A DNA stretch of 64,000 nt, taken from positions 35,582,216 to 35,646,215 of the forward strand of contig OX388352.1 of assembly GCA_947579665.1 (NCBI GenBank). The letters run 5' to 3'. This document shows positions 37,674 to 49,531 of this stretch, one piece after another; within the stretch, counting starts at the first letter, position 1, and each line of letters opens with the position of its first letter. The notes beneath the pieces were generated by a model. It was given only the letters and a program-made list of their open reading frames with translations, was not told where the DNA came from and searched no databases. Origin of the DNA: Sympetrum striolatum. Taxonomy: Eukaryota; Arthropoda; Insecta; Odonata; Libellulidae. The translations under genes and the position numbers were made by a program.

Positions 37674-39319
37674 ATATCGAAGCCGGAACGGATAAGCATA
37701 ATCTATGGATATAAAGAGATATGTATTGAAAAACAGTAGTACATTTGTCGAGTTAGTAGTTATAGTATAGTATTTTTAGTTAGGCAGCCTACTTCATTTC
37801 GTACATGGGCTCACACCAGGAACAGTACCCACTTTCATCAAAGCCGAATGCTTCCTGGTACCTCCAAAAGAAAAACACTACCCTTTATGAGGATATATAT
37901 ACGCTTCAGTGTCCTTCTCTACGACATATCACCTAGTTACACCTAGGATAATGACGTAAACAGCCAAGATTTTGGATACACTGACCGCCCAAAAGTAAAA
38001 AACTTAAACATCCACTTTGGAACATAAAGGATGAAAAACTGAATGCTTTTGTCAGGACTTAGGAATATTTTTATATCATCAAAGAGGATCAGTCAAAACA
38101 TTTCGGGCTCTATTATAGATAATAATTTTCTAAGGAGAATAATTAGTTCCACCGGTAACGCGGTCTTGCTCTGTTGCAATATTTCCATAATTATCTGGAT
38201 AGCAAATATGTAACAGGAGAATATTTATTCAGCGTAAACAAGAAAGGCATATCAACAGTACTCATGTTTCTTTTTCTGTAAGTTGTCCAAGGTTACCAAC
38301 ATTTTCTCAGACTAAAGAGTGATCCATCTAAACTTAACTTTATTCAAACTTTTAGGTAGCCAGACCTTAGCAAACGAAGGTTTCGCAGAGGAACAGAGTA
38401 TATTGTTGACAATGTTTACGGGTAGGCTCTAAGACAAAACCATCTCGGAGAAAGAGGGGCGTACAGCCATACAATTAAAAGAATAGTAATTAAGAATATT
38501 AAATTAAAGAGCACTAGGAAAAGGAACGGATATATTTCAGATACTTGGAGGATACTGGAACAGGAAGGTGTTTTACGCCGCTAAATGATATTAATCTACT
38601 GCATTTTTGAATGAATATCCTCGTGAGCTACATCTAAGATTGCCATATTTATATGATGACAAGGAACTGGGCCATTCAAACTTTTGAGATTTAAACCTGG
38701 AGAAAATCGGGACTTTATTTCAGAACTTTGTTCTTGCGAATTGTACGAGTTATTCATTCACTATATGTGCCGTAAACGTAATATACTTTCTTTTTATATT
38801 AAAATTATTTCCTCGACTAAAATAAATATTAATATTAATAGCATTATAAATTCGATAAAATATAATTCTAATATTTCAACAGGAAAAATTCTCCGAATTT
38901 CTAACTATTTAGTTTACAAGGAAAGTCTATTCTTCCTTGGGATATTTAGTTTACATTAGTCATTCAAACAAAACGAGACAAGATAAAATATTGACTGGAA
39001 TCATATCTCCCGGTCAAAACAAAACTTATGGTAATCCAAGAACCCCATAACCTTGGGATCATGACATAAAGACGATTTATTATTATTATTCTCTAGGGAA
39101 TATAAAAAGTAAGCCGATTGCTATAAAAACTAGAAAAGAACGAACCCGTGGTAAAGTAACTGAACAGTGAATGATTTTATACATACACACACTTCAAAAA
39201 CGATCGCTGCAAACTCTAGCTAGGATAGGATGCTCAGTTACAAAATCGGCGAGTTTTCCCCAGACTTGAACAGCCTGATGATGAAACCATGTTAAGAAAA
39301 TATTGACCAGTTCGTGTGG
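37674..39319. other. Unassigned AT-rich DNA
   Basis: No supported feature. Confidence 0.4.
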
Positions 39320-39385
39320 GGTGGTGTATTCGTCTATTGTTGCCGTTGCCTTGGTGAAGCAGCTCCTGGCAAGTTCAGGAGATCT
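39320..39385 (+). repeat. Coding-like dispersed repeat, copy 2
   Basis: Partner of 33340-33425. It reads TATTGTTGCCGTTGCCTTGG, TGAAGCAGCTCCTGGCAAG. In one plus frame it gives VYCCRCLGEAAPGKFRRS and then a stop. Source element unknown. Confidence 0.5.
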
Positions 39386-41639
39386 TAGGACTTCGTTAGG
39401 TAGTGGCAACAGCAGCTTAGCATGGGAAAAGACTTGAGTAGCGTTTCACAGCGTTTATTTATGTGATATTGAATGAATACATGATTTTCTTTCCCATGCA
39501 TTGCCTCCATTCTTCGAATACAACTACATGGAGGTTTAAACGTCCATTGCAAAACTAACTGAATATAACTAAAAAATACCACCCTACTTGTTGTAGGAAA
39601 ATATTAGCACATGTGCATAGGAAAATTGCTTGAGAATATAAAATCAACCCTCAAGTATGGTGGAAAGGGAATGCCGGATTCACCTTAGGAGTTCAGAAAT
39701 TCTAGTAGGTAATTACTCTCCTGACCCTCTCCCCATGGATCCGGATCTGCTTTGAAAGTTATTCAACTGGAATGGAAAGTTAGAGAGCGTATGAACACCA
39801 CGGACCTTCGTAGCGGTATGACACGTCTCTTAAAGAGAAAGCTTTATGGAGCCACCCTCCGGATGCCAATGGTCGTGCAGCTCAGATTTTTGGTGGTAGG
39901 CCTCTGTCGTCTACAGCACCCGCATTGCACCAAACAAAAGTAATCGAAACCTCGGCGCAACCCACCACACACCTCCCACCTCCGTGCGTGTCGTTCGAGG
40001 AAAAAATGAATACATTTCGGCATTTTCATAATCTCCTATCCTAGGAATGCTGAGGAGGTCTACGATGTCACTGATTGGTGTGCTTTGGTGAGTTCCCAGA
40101 AATCAATAGAAGGGAAGATTTTGGCTGAAATTTTGGGCCCCGACGCAACAGCGTGCTGAGGCTTTGAATTTTCTTTCCAGGCACACAGAATAATTATGGT
40201 GCAGAGCGGGGATGTTTGAGGGGACTATGTATCCCCGCATTGAATACAGTACTATATAATCACAACAGGAGTTAAAAATCTTTTGCAACCAAATACATCT
40301 TATATTCGTGAGCTTTCTGGGCATTTAGATCGGGGAAATTGTAATATAGAAGTTGCATTGTAACCCTTTACAGGTTAATAAACATAAATAATTAAGTTTT
40401 AACCGTGAGATGCGTGTAATCAAAGGCAACATTTCTCAAAGGATCGGCTATAGAATTTAGGTTTTCCTAACCTTTCAAAAGAATTACCAAGCTTGTTTTT
40501 ATATCTCTCCACTTTTTAATGATTCCATTTTATCAGAGCTCACACACTCAATTTAAATATTTAAGCCAAATCAAAGAATAGCGAATATGGTGTGACTTCT
40601 TAAGGTTCTGTAAGACTATAAACTTTTTGCACACCTCTCACGGAAGTAGAGATTATATTTAAGAAATCCAATTAATGTAACCGCCGAGTCTATCTTTATA
40701 GATTCAATAATGTCATCTTTCAGCTTCGATACTACGGAGGAATCTTGCAGGTATAAGAGGATATTGATTAAAGTCACCGCACGGTCAACCCGAAGATGCG
40801 TGGACTTGCTCGTATTCTTAAGTTAAAGCCTTATGTGGAGCCTTGAAAGTGATTTGGTTAAGTCTTAAGGTTTGAAGAAAAACAAGTCATCTCGTGCGTG
40901 AGACGGTCAGCTCTTAACAAGACACTGTAGCCGAGCATTTCCTGTAGACGTTCAACAGATGCTCCTTACCGTTTGTCTCCAAAATACACTACTTAAGCTA
41001 TTATAAGAATAAGGAACTAAGTTTACATTTACTTGCTAGAGAAGAAGAGTTAAACACTAATGAAAACAATAACATGCATCCTATATCCTCATAGGAAGAG
41101 TAAATAGTATAAAATTAAAGTATTTATAAATAATGTAAAGGGAATTCAAGGCTGGATTTATTGGGAATTTAGTAAATATTGTGTTTAGACACATGGAAGC
41201 AAAGCAAAACAAAATTACTTGTGTAAGTATTACTTGAGAGCATGAGATCAATCCCAAATGTTAAATGTATGGGGACTTACGAACTTATCCACAAACACAC
41301 GCCAATTGCTGGCTTATCGTGTAAAGTGTATCAATAAAACCCGCTTCTTTCTTTTATGACTTAAATTCGAACTAGCATTTACAGAACGTAAATACAGATG
41401 AAAACTATCGAAAACCCATGCACTTGGAATGAGGATTAATTTAGCATCAAGCATTACCAAAAGAATCCCTCCATATGCAAATCACTACTCTGGCGTTGCA
41501 TCATAAACCCTCTAACGCCTCCATATTATAAATGCTTTCACTCGCCCCCTAACATTGAATTTAAAACCTCGCATTTCCCACCACTCCATCGAATTCCCCG
41601 CAAGGAGAGACCTATTAACGAGCTCGGTCTGACTCGAGG
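39386..41639. other. Unassigned DNA
   Basis: No supported feature. GC rises gradually towards the CpG-rich block that begins near 41.64 kb. Confidence 0.4.
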
Positions 41640-41850
41640 AAGGAAACAAAAGCGACCTTTAATTTTTCCGCGAAGCAAGTAATGCACGGGACTCGCGAGT
41701 GTTAATTACTCGCGCGGGATGCAAAAATAAGAGCTGGAGTGTGCAATCTTATGTAACGGCGGCCGATTCGACTTCACTCAAACAATGGCCGGCACCAAAT
41801 CTTGAGCACCACTGCAGTGTCCTGCGATTCTGCGCATCGCACCTCGGCCA

Positions 41851-41881
41851 TCGCTCTTTCTCTTTCTCTCTCGCTCCCTCC
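41851..41881 (+). promoter_or_regulatory. CT/GA-rich tract
   Basis: A run of TCTTTCTCTTTCTCTCTC type about 70-100 bp upstream of the TATA box. On the minus strand it gives several GAGAG words, the kind of site bound by GAGA-factor-like proteins in insects. The link is an inference from position and sequence. Confidence 0.35.
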
Positions 41882-41951
41882 ATTGACACCGCGAAAGCTT
41901 TTTTCATCCACCACACCGAGTAATCGCGTGAATTATTTTTTCTCCCCGCGC

Positions 41952-41960
41952 TATAAAAGG
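41952..41960 (+). promoter_or_regulatory. TATA box (TATAAAAGG)
   Basis: TATAAAAGG in a GC-rich setting (CCCCGCGC before it). A start site 25-32 bp downstream would fall near 41980-41990. No clear initiator motif was found there. Confidence 0.5.
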
Positions 41961-42178
41961 AGCCAAAGATGCACGGAAGGTGCACGCTTCTTAATTAAAC
42001 GGCTTCCTCGGGGCTTCCCCGACTTCCCTCCCCGCGAGGAAATACTCATTCGGATGACTTTGTGGGTGCGGTGGTGTTACCTCCCCGCCCAACAGCCTCT
42101 GCACCCCACCAAACAAAACATGCACGCATCCACATGAACCGTGGTGACAAAGTCTGCTTTATTCACCACGGGACATAA

Positions 42179-42385
42179 GAGAGAACGGGCAGTGGTAAAG
42201 GAGACCCCTACGTGAGCGATTCCACTTTGGCCATCAGTTTCCATTTCAAAAAGAAATCGCCAACTGATGAGGAAGAAACGAAAACAGAGCGAAGGCGAGA
42301 GTCGGGTGAGTCGTCGGACGATAATGAACCGAGAGGGGCCCAGCCCCCCGAAAAACGCCGGAAACATTCTCTTTTTTGCCAGTAA
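42179..42385 (+). CDS. Possible internal exon, charged nuclear-type sequence
   Basis: A 68-codon open stretch, bounded by TAA at 42176-42178 and TAA at 42383-42385. It contains KKKSPTDEEETKTERRRES, then GESSDDNEP and a basic PPEKRRKH block that resembles a nuclear localisation signal. The acidic/basic composition looks more like real protein than random GC-rich reading. There is no in-frame ATG, so it could only be translated as part of a spliced message. AG dinucleotides at the left edge could serve as acceptors, but the upstream pyrimidine tract is weak. It lies 220 bp downstream of the TATA box. Function unknown. Confidence 0.22.
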   Translation, partial: ERTGSGKGDPYVSDSTLAISFHFKKKSPTDEEETKTERRRESGESSDDNEPRGAQPPEKRRKHSLFCQ

Positions 42386-43560
42386 TCGATCGTTCCACGT
42401 TGCTTACACGAGTCCGACAGCCTAACGACTGCAACTGTCACACTAGTCCTCAGAAGACACTTGGGCAAGCGAGACTAACAACACTGTCTACTCACGGACA
42501 ACGTTACTAACCGTCTGCACCCTAACGAGTACGAGGGGTACTGCACGAAGGGGAGGAGTGTCTCGGAGGTGACGGAACGTGCCGTACGAGAGAAAGAGAG
42601 CCCTTAACAATCTACGAACCGACGGAACGTGTTCGCAAAAACCCGTTTACAACTCTAAACATTTCCTCTCTTACCTTGTCCACTGGCATCGAAGGGCAGG
42701 CACGACACAAGTTCCAGAATGAACCAATCATCAGAAGAGCTTCGAGGTCGCGATCACGGTATGTTTTGAGTGATAAGTTCGCGAGTGGCGGAGTGCCGTG
42801 GATGGAGGCGGGCGACTGCAAACGAAGGCGACTCGGTAATGACGGGGCCGGGGATCGAGGAAGAGTGTGGCTCTCGCCTTGTTTGTGCGCCTGCGTGCGA
42901 CCCGGACGGTGGTAGGGGCGCCGGAGGGACCGTAGGGGAAGCCCCCGGATGGGGTGGGGAAGACCACTCGTAGGGGGAAGAAGCTTGAACAGCGAAAGTG
43001 TAAGAAAGTAAAATTGAAGAAATAGCGCAAATGGAGGAATATGGAGGTGAGAGAGAAGGATTAGGCCCCGGAGTTGATAGCGGGGTCCGGGGGCGTAACA
43101 GAGGGTCGGGACGTCGACAAAGGAGGCTATTTCATGAGCCTGAGAAGCGGTTTCATTTCTTCCTACAGCGTCCGAAACGAATGGACCTCCTTCTTCATTG
43201 CTGGTACGTAACAATATGCGATAACGGAGTGGTATCATAGGGTGAGAGAGCTCGGAGGGAAGACGGGGAGGAGAGAATTGAGGGGTTGGGTTTCAGGGAT
43301 CGATAGCGTTGGGGACGAGCTCCGTGCAGCGCTGCCTTAGCTTCGAATTTCAGCTTTGGAAGGCGGAGCGGCGTGTTGCTGACTCTCGCTCGCCGTGATG
43401 AATGATGCCGAGTTGATCACGAAGCACGCGTGATGGCTTCAAAGAAAATGTTTCCCCCCTTTTCCTCTCCGCAGTCCCCGATTGCTTTCTGGTGCGGTAT
43501 TGATGCGCTGTACCCGAACGACGCCTCATCGAGCGGCTCTTGATCCGTCAACGATTTAAA

Positions 43561-44833
43561 AGCTATCCCCTTGTTTTCCCACGAACGAATTCGCGAAACT
43601 TGTCTCGGTGTACCCTCGCAACGAATAAAAATGCAAGCAAAGGCAAAGTAAACATTTTATATGACCCAGACGAAATTTCTCCCTGGGATTGCTACGGGAA
43701 ATTGCTGGTTTCCGAACTTTTCTTTTGGCTTTTAAGTGTTCCATTCGAAAACACAGTAACACGCAGACTTTTCACCAATAAATCTTTCGTAATTTTTTAG
43801 CAGCAGAATTCACCATATGTAATACATGCTTAAAATATTACTTTCCTTAGCCTTAGATATAAGAAACTATTATAATACGGGCCTATTTAATGATTTATCG
43901 TGAATCTAGTCATTTCGTGAGTTTACGGTCAAATGGAAAACTTCATATTATTTAAATTGTTATTTAATGTATTTCAAATTGTTGAGTTTTCCTCCAAGTG
44001 TAATCTTTATATTTCCATAATGACTATAATTACAACATATATTTCTAAGTAATAATATACGATAATCTACATCATTCATACATATATGTATGAATTTAGT
44101 AAACAAGCAGAATTCGTAGAATGAAATGCTACTTTGGCCATTTCTGTTATCCTGTAATCCATCGAGTAAAACTTATATAGAATACATGAAGGAAAATATA
44201 TTGAAAAATCCAGGACTTTTAGTAATTCACAAGGTAATGAGCGTACCCGTTTTCCCAATGTAAATAGTAAATAGTTACTAAAACAGGATTTTAATCATTG
44301 AGCATTATTGAACAAGAGTGGAGCTATCATTCTCGGAATTAGGTTTCCCAAAAAGCATCAATGACGGTAACGCAATTCATGTATTCACTCGGTCATATCA
44401 TGTGTTTGGTTTAAACCTTTAATATTGTCATTTTTTATTTCCAGTTCTCAGTTCTTTTATTTTTGATAGTGAATTGTAGTTGAATGGTTTTGTTATCCGC
44501 ATCCTTATATATTTTTTCCCTCTCTATAGAAGTGTAACTTTGAGTTACTAGGTAAGAGAACTCTGGAGAAAAGAGAAGTTGAGAATTACTGAGTCAGGCG
44601 AATCATCGATAATCCTAGAGAGAGTTCCTCATCGAGAAGTCGTGGTCTGGAATATTTTATGCCGACAACGGACGACGCTCTTACTGTAAATACAGTTTTC
44701 TAGGTTTCTACTGTTGGAACAGATAGCATCACTTCCTCTTGTAACACCAACTCCCGATCTAGTTTGGACACACAACAGGACTCCATTATGTCAGAAGAAG
44801 CGATGAATGAGATAAACAACTCTTTCAAAATAT
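43561..44833. other. Unassigned AT-rich DNA with a 22-bp perfect palindrome
   Basis: ATTCATACATA/TATGTATGAAT at 44074-44095 is a perfect palindrome. Nothing else is supported. Confidence 0.45.
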
Positions 44834-44845
44834 CGTGCAGAATAA

Positions 44846-44991
44846 TTAGTAGTAGTACTGTTAAAAGTGCTTCGACAGCTTCGGTCATTTCGCGGATTGG
44901 CTCCCACAGAGAATCAAACCCGGGACCGCTTTCACCAAAGGCAAACGCGCTGTCTACTTTCCTATTACTATCTAAACTATCCGGGAAACCA
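44846..44991 (-). mobile_element. tRNA-derived SINE, copy 2, with perfect 12-bp target duplication
   Basis: On the minus strand: tRNA-like head with GACAGCGCGTTTGCC, TTTGGTGAAAGCGGTCCCGG, B-box-like GGGTTTGATTCTC, then the signature GAAATGACCGAAGC, TGTCGAAGCACTT and a short ACTACTACT tail. It is bounded by CGTGCAGAATAA at 44834-44845 and 44992-45003, a perfect 12-bp duplication. This fixes both ends and shows LINE-type retrotransposition. Confidence 0.92.
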
Positions 44992-45003
44992 CGTGCAGAA
45001 TAA

Positions 45004-46506
45004 AAAAAGTTCAATCAAGAATATCGCAGACTGAAATGCGATCATGAATCATAGCTAGGAAAGGTAAAATTTATCTTATTTATCTTTTCCGGGATTCTTT
45101 TGTACGGAAAATGTCCAAGCATTTCCGAAACATCTTATTCTTTCGCGAAGTTAAACAAACCTTAATATCTGGTAAGAATTATATTCGTAGTCGTAGAATC
45201 ACATTCAAGGAGTAGGAGTAAACCTGAAGAAACTAAGGACGCACAATTCTGGATATTCATTCATTATTAAAGGCGTTAAGGAGTGGAATATTTTGCTTAA
45301 AGAGGTGTTCAAACCCTTGTCGAAGAAAATTCGTAACTTTATCGACAAAATAAATCTGCTCAGCTAAGAACTTACTCAAACCTTTTTCAAATTTAAAATC
45401 TTAAATGAATATAAGAAGGCATTTGGAGGCATTTTTCTGTGTGCTACAAAAGATTCCTACTTGTATATTTCTTCATCTGCGTTGCACATGCCTCATGGGG
45501 CAGTCTTCCCCAAAATAGGGTATGACCCAGTTTTACCCAATTCTCCGTAGTACACCATGACATCTAAAAAATTGGCCTCCATACCCAAAGTAGTAAATAA
45601 TACCTCGCAATATTACTTGAAAGTTGATGAATACAGGAGTGCCCTCGTGAAGCGCGAAAATTCTCGCTGTATGACGCAGAATGTCTCAAGTCAAATATAT
45701 GAAATAATTAAGCCCAAAATATTGAAGAATTCGGGAAAAACAAGCAGCGCCATCTCTTCTTGCCCTCAGCATGACTGCGATAATGGAAGCTTGATAACAG
45801 TTTGTTTTACTTGCGGCTGCATATTAATTTATTTGAATAAATCAATAAACACCACGAGCGAGAATATTGTAACAACTAAGTCAAGAGACAAAATGATTTA
45901 AACAAGTACAAAAAAGGTAAATTTTATTAGGAAGTGATAAAACAAAATATATTGCTGCATTAATTATCGTTAGTTAAAGTACAATTGTATTACTAAAAAT
46001 AGGTCAAAGTTGAATCTTATTACGCAATTAGGTTTAAGAAAAGAGAATACTGTTGTATAGAAGAGATCAGCGGTAAATGAGTGACCGTTTAGTGATGGAA
46101 ATTCGAGGTGTAAAGCAATGAAATAAAGAGTTTAATTTAGTGAAACGGAAAGGCAGAGAGATAGCACATATTACCGCGGTATAAACCACCCAGTGTTCAC
46201 GAATTGCCTAGCCTTGTACTACTGCACGCTTGAATATAACGTTCGATCAGCTTCGATGCCGTGAAAAGCGTGATCACGACAGGGTAATTCTGGCAGGATG
46301 ACATTTAAGATAGTGAATTTATCCTAGAGAATATGCAGCGGGACGGAAACATCAGGCCATGAATGAGTTGCGTGCTGCCTATATATAAGGTCTTCATTTA
46401 TGTGAGATAGTAGCTGATAAGTCTGTATTTCCATAAAACCGGTCGACAATTATGTTAAAGATATAAATAATGTATAGGAAAACAGAGATAGTGATGAAAT
46501 TTTGAG
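45004..46506. other. Unassigned DNA
   Basis: A 114-codon plus frame (45557-45901) starts in a good ACCATGA context and is Lys/Ser/Cys-rich, but it has no domain and no neighbour to support it. Nothing else is seen. Confidence 0.35.
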
Positions 46507-46650
46507 ATTTTTTTAAAATTACTAATTTTTTATTATATGTTATATTTTATCATTATTATTATTAATTTATAGTATATATTTTATTTTATTATTATTTTAT
46601 TTTATATCTTTTATTTTATTATTTTTTATTTCTATTAATCTATAATAAAT
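46507..46650. repeat. Low-complexity T/A tract
   Basis: A 140-bp run of TTTTA and TTATT words (TATTTTATTTTATTATTATT type), made almost only of A and T. Confidence 0.8.
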
Positions 46651-47035
46651 GTATTGGAAATATTTCCTTTTATCCTCTGCGATCCGCTAAGCTTTTAACT
46701 CAGTTCCGCTGCACACTAAACAACTTTTTTAGTTCTTGCCAACTAAATCCATTACAGAAAAAGAAACCATCCAAAGTGGAGCATATAATTTCGTTATTTT
46801 TATGAAAATTAATTTAGCGAAACATAATTGCATATAATGCAAATATAAGACGAAATCGAAAAATATTTTCACTCTCGAAAATCACCCCGCTCAAGAGAAT
46901 CTTAATCGACACGCAAACGTTCAGCGGTGCATTGTTGGGAAGTACCGCATTTCGGGGGTTATATTCCATTTGATGAGTTCTGATTATAAAATACTCCTTC
47001 TTAATGTAAAATGAAGGAAAGAGAGGAGGCATTTT

Positions 47036-47187
47036 TCCACAATTTTATTAAATTCACGACCGGTTTCGACGAGTAGTCATCATCTTCAAGTGACGTTGAA
47101 GTTCATGTATAATGATGATGATCACCATTATGTTCAAGAGATGACGATTACTCGTCGAAACCGGTCGTGATTTTAATCAAATTGAGG
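47036..47187. repeat. 152-bp inverted dimer of the CCACA/CCGGTTTC/CATC family (copy 7)
   Basis: Arms 47036-47090 and 47133-47187 carry TCACGACCGGTTTCGACGAG in opposite orientation. The middle also pairs (ATAATGATGAT with ATCACCATTAT). Core on the minus strand from the left arm: TTGAAGAT, GATGA-CTAC-TCGTC, GAAACCGGTCG. Core on the plus strand from the right arm: CAAGAGAT, GACGA-TTAC-TCGTC, GAAACCGGTCG. The T-G pair of one arm is C-G in the other, so the stem is kept. TTTTTCCACAATTTTATTAAA precedes the left arm, as in copies 2 and 4. Confidence 0.85.
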
Positions 47188-48799
47188 CCTGACTGTGAAT
47201 TTTACACCTTCTTAATATCGTGTCGTGCACAAATACCCAACCTTACTATTTCCGGCATGATTTCAATTTTATAAACTTGATGAGTAAATACTACATTTTG
47301 CTTTGTTTTTAATGGCTCCAATTAAACAAGATTGGAACGTTAGATATCGTATCGTACCTAGTTTTGGTGATTTTATAAGAAGCAGGATGTATATTAGGGA
47401 TCTTTTATTTTTTATCATATTTGCTCTATGCGGGAAAGTGTGTTATGATATGAGAATCTTGCACGCAAAATTATTCCGAAATCGGATAATACCACTGCCG
47501 TCCGAGCATGAATATAAAAATTAGCGAAAATACAGGCGCAAATGATAAAAAAAGCATATGGAGTCTAAAGTATAGTAAATACCGACCTTTTAGCTATTAT
47601 CAATGATCAATTTACATCTCTGTATTAAGTTTATGAAATTTTAAATTTATTACACGTAAACTATGGTTTCACGACGCCTGAGAATGGTTAACAAATTTTG
47701 AGCAAGGCAATCTGAAAAGCAACCAAAAATTCTAGCAAAATGGGACATCACTTCATATTTTGCCTTTTGGAAGCCGTATTTGCCATAATTTCCCTATTAA
47801 AAAAATGATTCCTGTACAATTGTCTCACTTGTCGTTTGACGTAAAGTAATCCGTGGAAAAAACCTACAAAATTATGAATTTTATAATTAATTAATTTGAC
47901 GAATTAATATGAATCTGATGCTTCATTACGATTCAAGAAATATTTTGTTCATCAAGGTAGTGTATGAGTACGTTTTGATCGCCTAGTGCTTATTTAAGTA
48001 GCAATAAAGACTTCATTAACAATATTTCCGTCATCACCCGTGTCAGTTCTTCGACGTTGTAGCGTGGGGCAAATTTAATTAGAAAATATACTATTTCCGG
48101 TCCACCCTAACATATATGGTTTATCGATAGGTACTCCGAAATATTCCAAAAATACACTTTTACTTTATTCCTAGAGGTCGTTTTCGGATATAATTTGATT
48201 TTAAAGTGTTTAACCCAGAGGCGCGTGAAAAATTTCCCAACTAGAGCCGCGCCTGCCAATGGTGCGGTGGGTGCATTTCACCTGGTTTTCTATTATATTA
48301 GAGCGCTAGAGCGCAAAGTATCCCCCTCAACACTGTTAGAAACTTAATAACGAAGTGCCGTTAACACGTCTTGCACCCGGGAGTCAAGCATGCTTGATGC
48401 TCCTCTGATCCCAACGCTTGGCCATAAATATGCTAAAATTCACATAGGATGGCACTATTAGTAATACAGCGTAAAACCAAGTTTTTATTTCCCACATCAG
48501 CGGCATTGGGATCCAAAAATTATTATCTTTAGAGATCGCATGAGGTGATTGAAAGATGTAAATCCCTCCTAATAAGAGGATCGTCATTGCATGCGATTGC
48601 TCATATAATTCAATGTTTTTATTAATACTTTTTCCAGGTCATCCGGTAAATGTCATATACTATCACTATCACTTCATTTCAGTCACTACTGACGTTAGCC
48701 ACATCTAATGCAACCAAGGTAGCGATCATTTTAGGGGAGCCGATTTGTCGGCTAATACTTACGGAAACCATATTTCTTGCTGTTTACCTAAATCATCAT
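47188..48799. other. Unassigned DNA
   Basis: TTTAACCCAGAGGCGCG at about 48210 resembles a TTAA-CCC terminus, but no partner end was found. AGCATGCTTGA near 48388 belongs to a 14-bp palindrome. No gene was recognised. Confidence 0.35.
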
Positions 48800-49085
48800 T
48801 CTCATTTCATCATAAATAAATATTGTTTGTTAATTTTATTTCTCTCTTTGCATTTGCGGTCATTTTTACTCCATTTTTGTGTAGGTGTTTTCTCGTAACG
48901 TGGGTTTTTTCTATTCAATTTCTGTTGTAGAGATTTTTTCCCACACCAATTCTTTCCTTTTGTTTTTTTTCATTACCATTTCCATCCTTCTTACGTAATT
49001 TATATTATAAATACATATGTAAAAATTGCATACGAAGTGAAAAAGAGGCTGACTTGGGCATAACCTCGTCCAATAAATGGTCAAA
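48800..49085 (+). mobile_element. LINE A 3' untranslated region, truncated copy, inverted to LINE A
   Basis: The plus strand aligns with the LINE A 3' end in its sense direction: GTAGGTGTTTTCTCGTAACG, GTGGGTTTTTTCT, ATTTTTTCCCACACC, GGGCATAACCTCGTCCAATAAATGGTCAAA, then an (AAT)n tail where LINE A has (TAAC)n. It is 5' truncated. With the LINE A tail at 49496-49800 it forms an inverted pair about 400 bp apart. Confidence 0.8.
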
Positions 49086-49531
49086 TAATAATAATTGATA
49101 GGAACTCTATTTCATTCTTCAGAATGGCACTCTTAAATGAAGATGGCTATATTGATGTTTATGTCTCTAAACTTAATTCTGGCTGCACACCAAACTTCAT
49201 TAAATTTATCATTACGGCTGATTAACCCAGTACGTATCTCTAACATCCACGGTGTCTAGTGTAATATACAATGCCGATATCGACCGCAAGGGACTAAATG
49301 CCATTGATGGGGGTTTATTAGCATACAAGTCGATTTGAGGTCGATGGAAAATTTTAAATTTACTTAATCAATATTCAACACTCCTGGTGCGGACCTCACT
49401 ATCGTCACGAACCTGAGTCCCTGAAGACCAAGACTTTTGAAATCGAATTCTAGCGACAATATTTACTTTCCAAGAAAGAAAGGAATGAATGAGGATAGTT
49501 AGTTAGTTAATTAGTTTGACCCTTTATTGGA

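Larger units (their letters stand above)
41640..43560 (+). promoter_or_regulatory. CpG-rich island, candidate host promoter region
   Basis: About 1.9 kb with many CpGs and clearly higher GC than any other part of the window. Open frames appear in most frames on both strands, as expected when stop codons are rare in GC-rich DNA, so ORF length carries little weight here. It holds a consensus TATA box (41952), a CT-rich tract (41851-41881) and a direct repeat of GACGGAACGTG (about 42571 and 42623). No exon could be identified by homology. The plus orientation rests on the TATA box only. Confidence 0.5.

Noticed and set aside
42612..43238. Minus-strand open frame of 208 codons in the CpG-rich block
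   Set aside because: Stop codons are rare in this GC-rich stretch and several frames on both strands are open together. The product has no recognisable domain.
44700..44735. Further copy of the GGTTTC/14 nt/ATC family
   Set aside because: Spacing is close but the block reads ATA instead of ATC and the CCGG part is missing.
45557..45901. 114-codon plus frame with a good start context
   Set aside because: No domain, no neighbour, no repeat partner; kept only as a remark in the annotation of that stretch.
48206..48290. Second piggyBac-like terminus (TTTAACCC)
   Set aside because: No matching inverted end followed by TTAA was found within a sensible distance.
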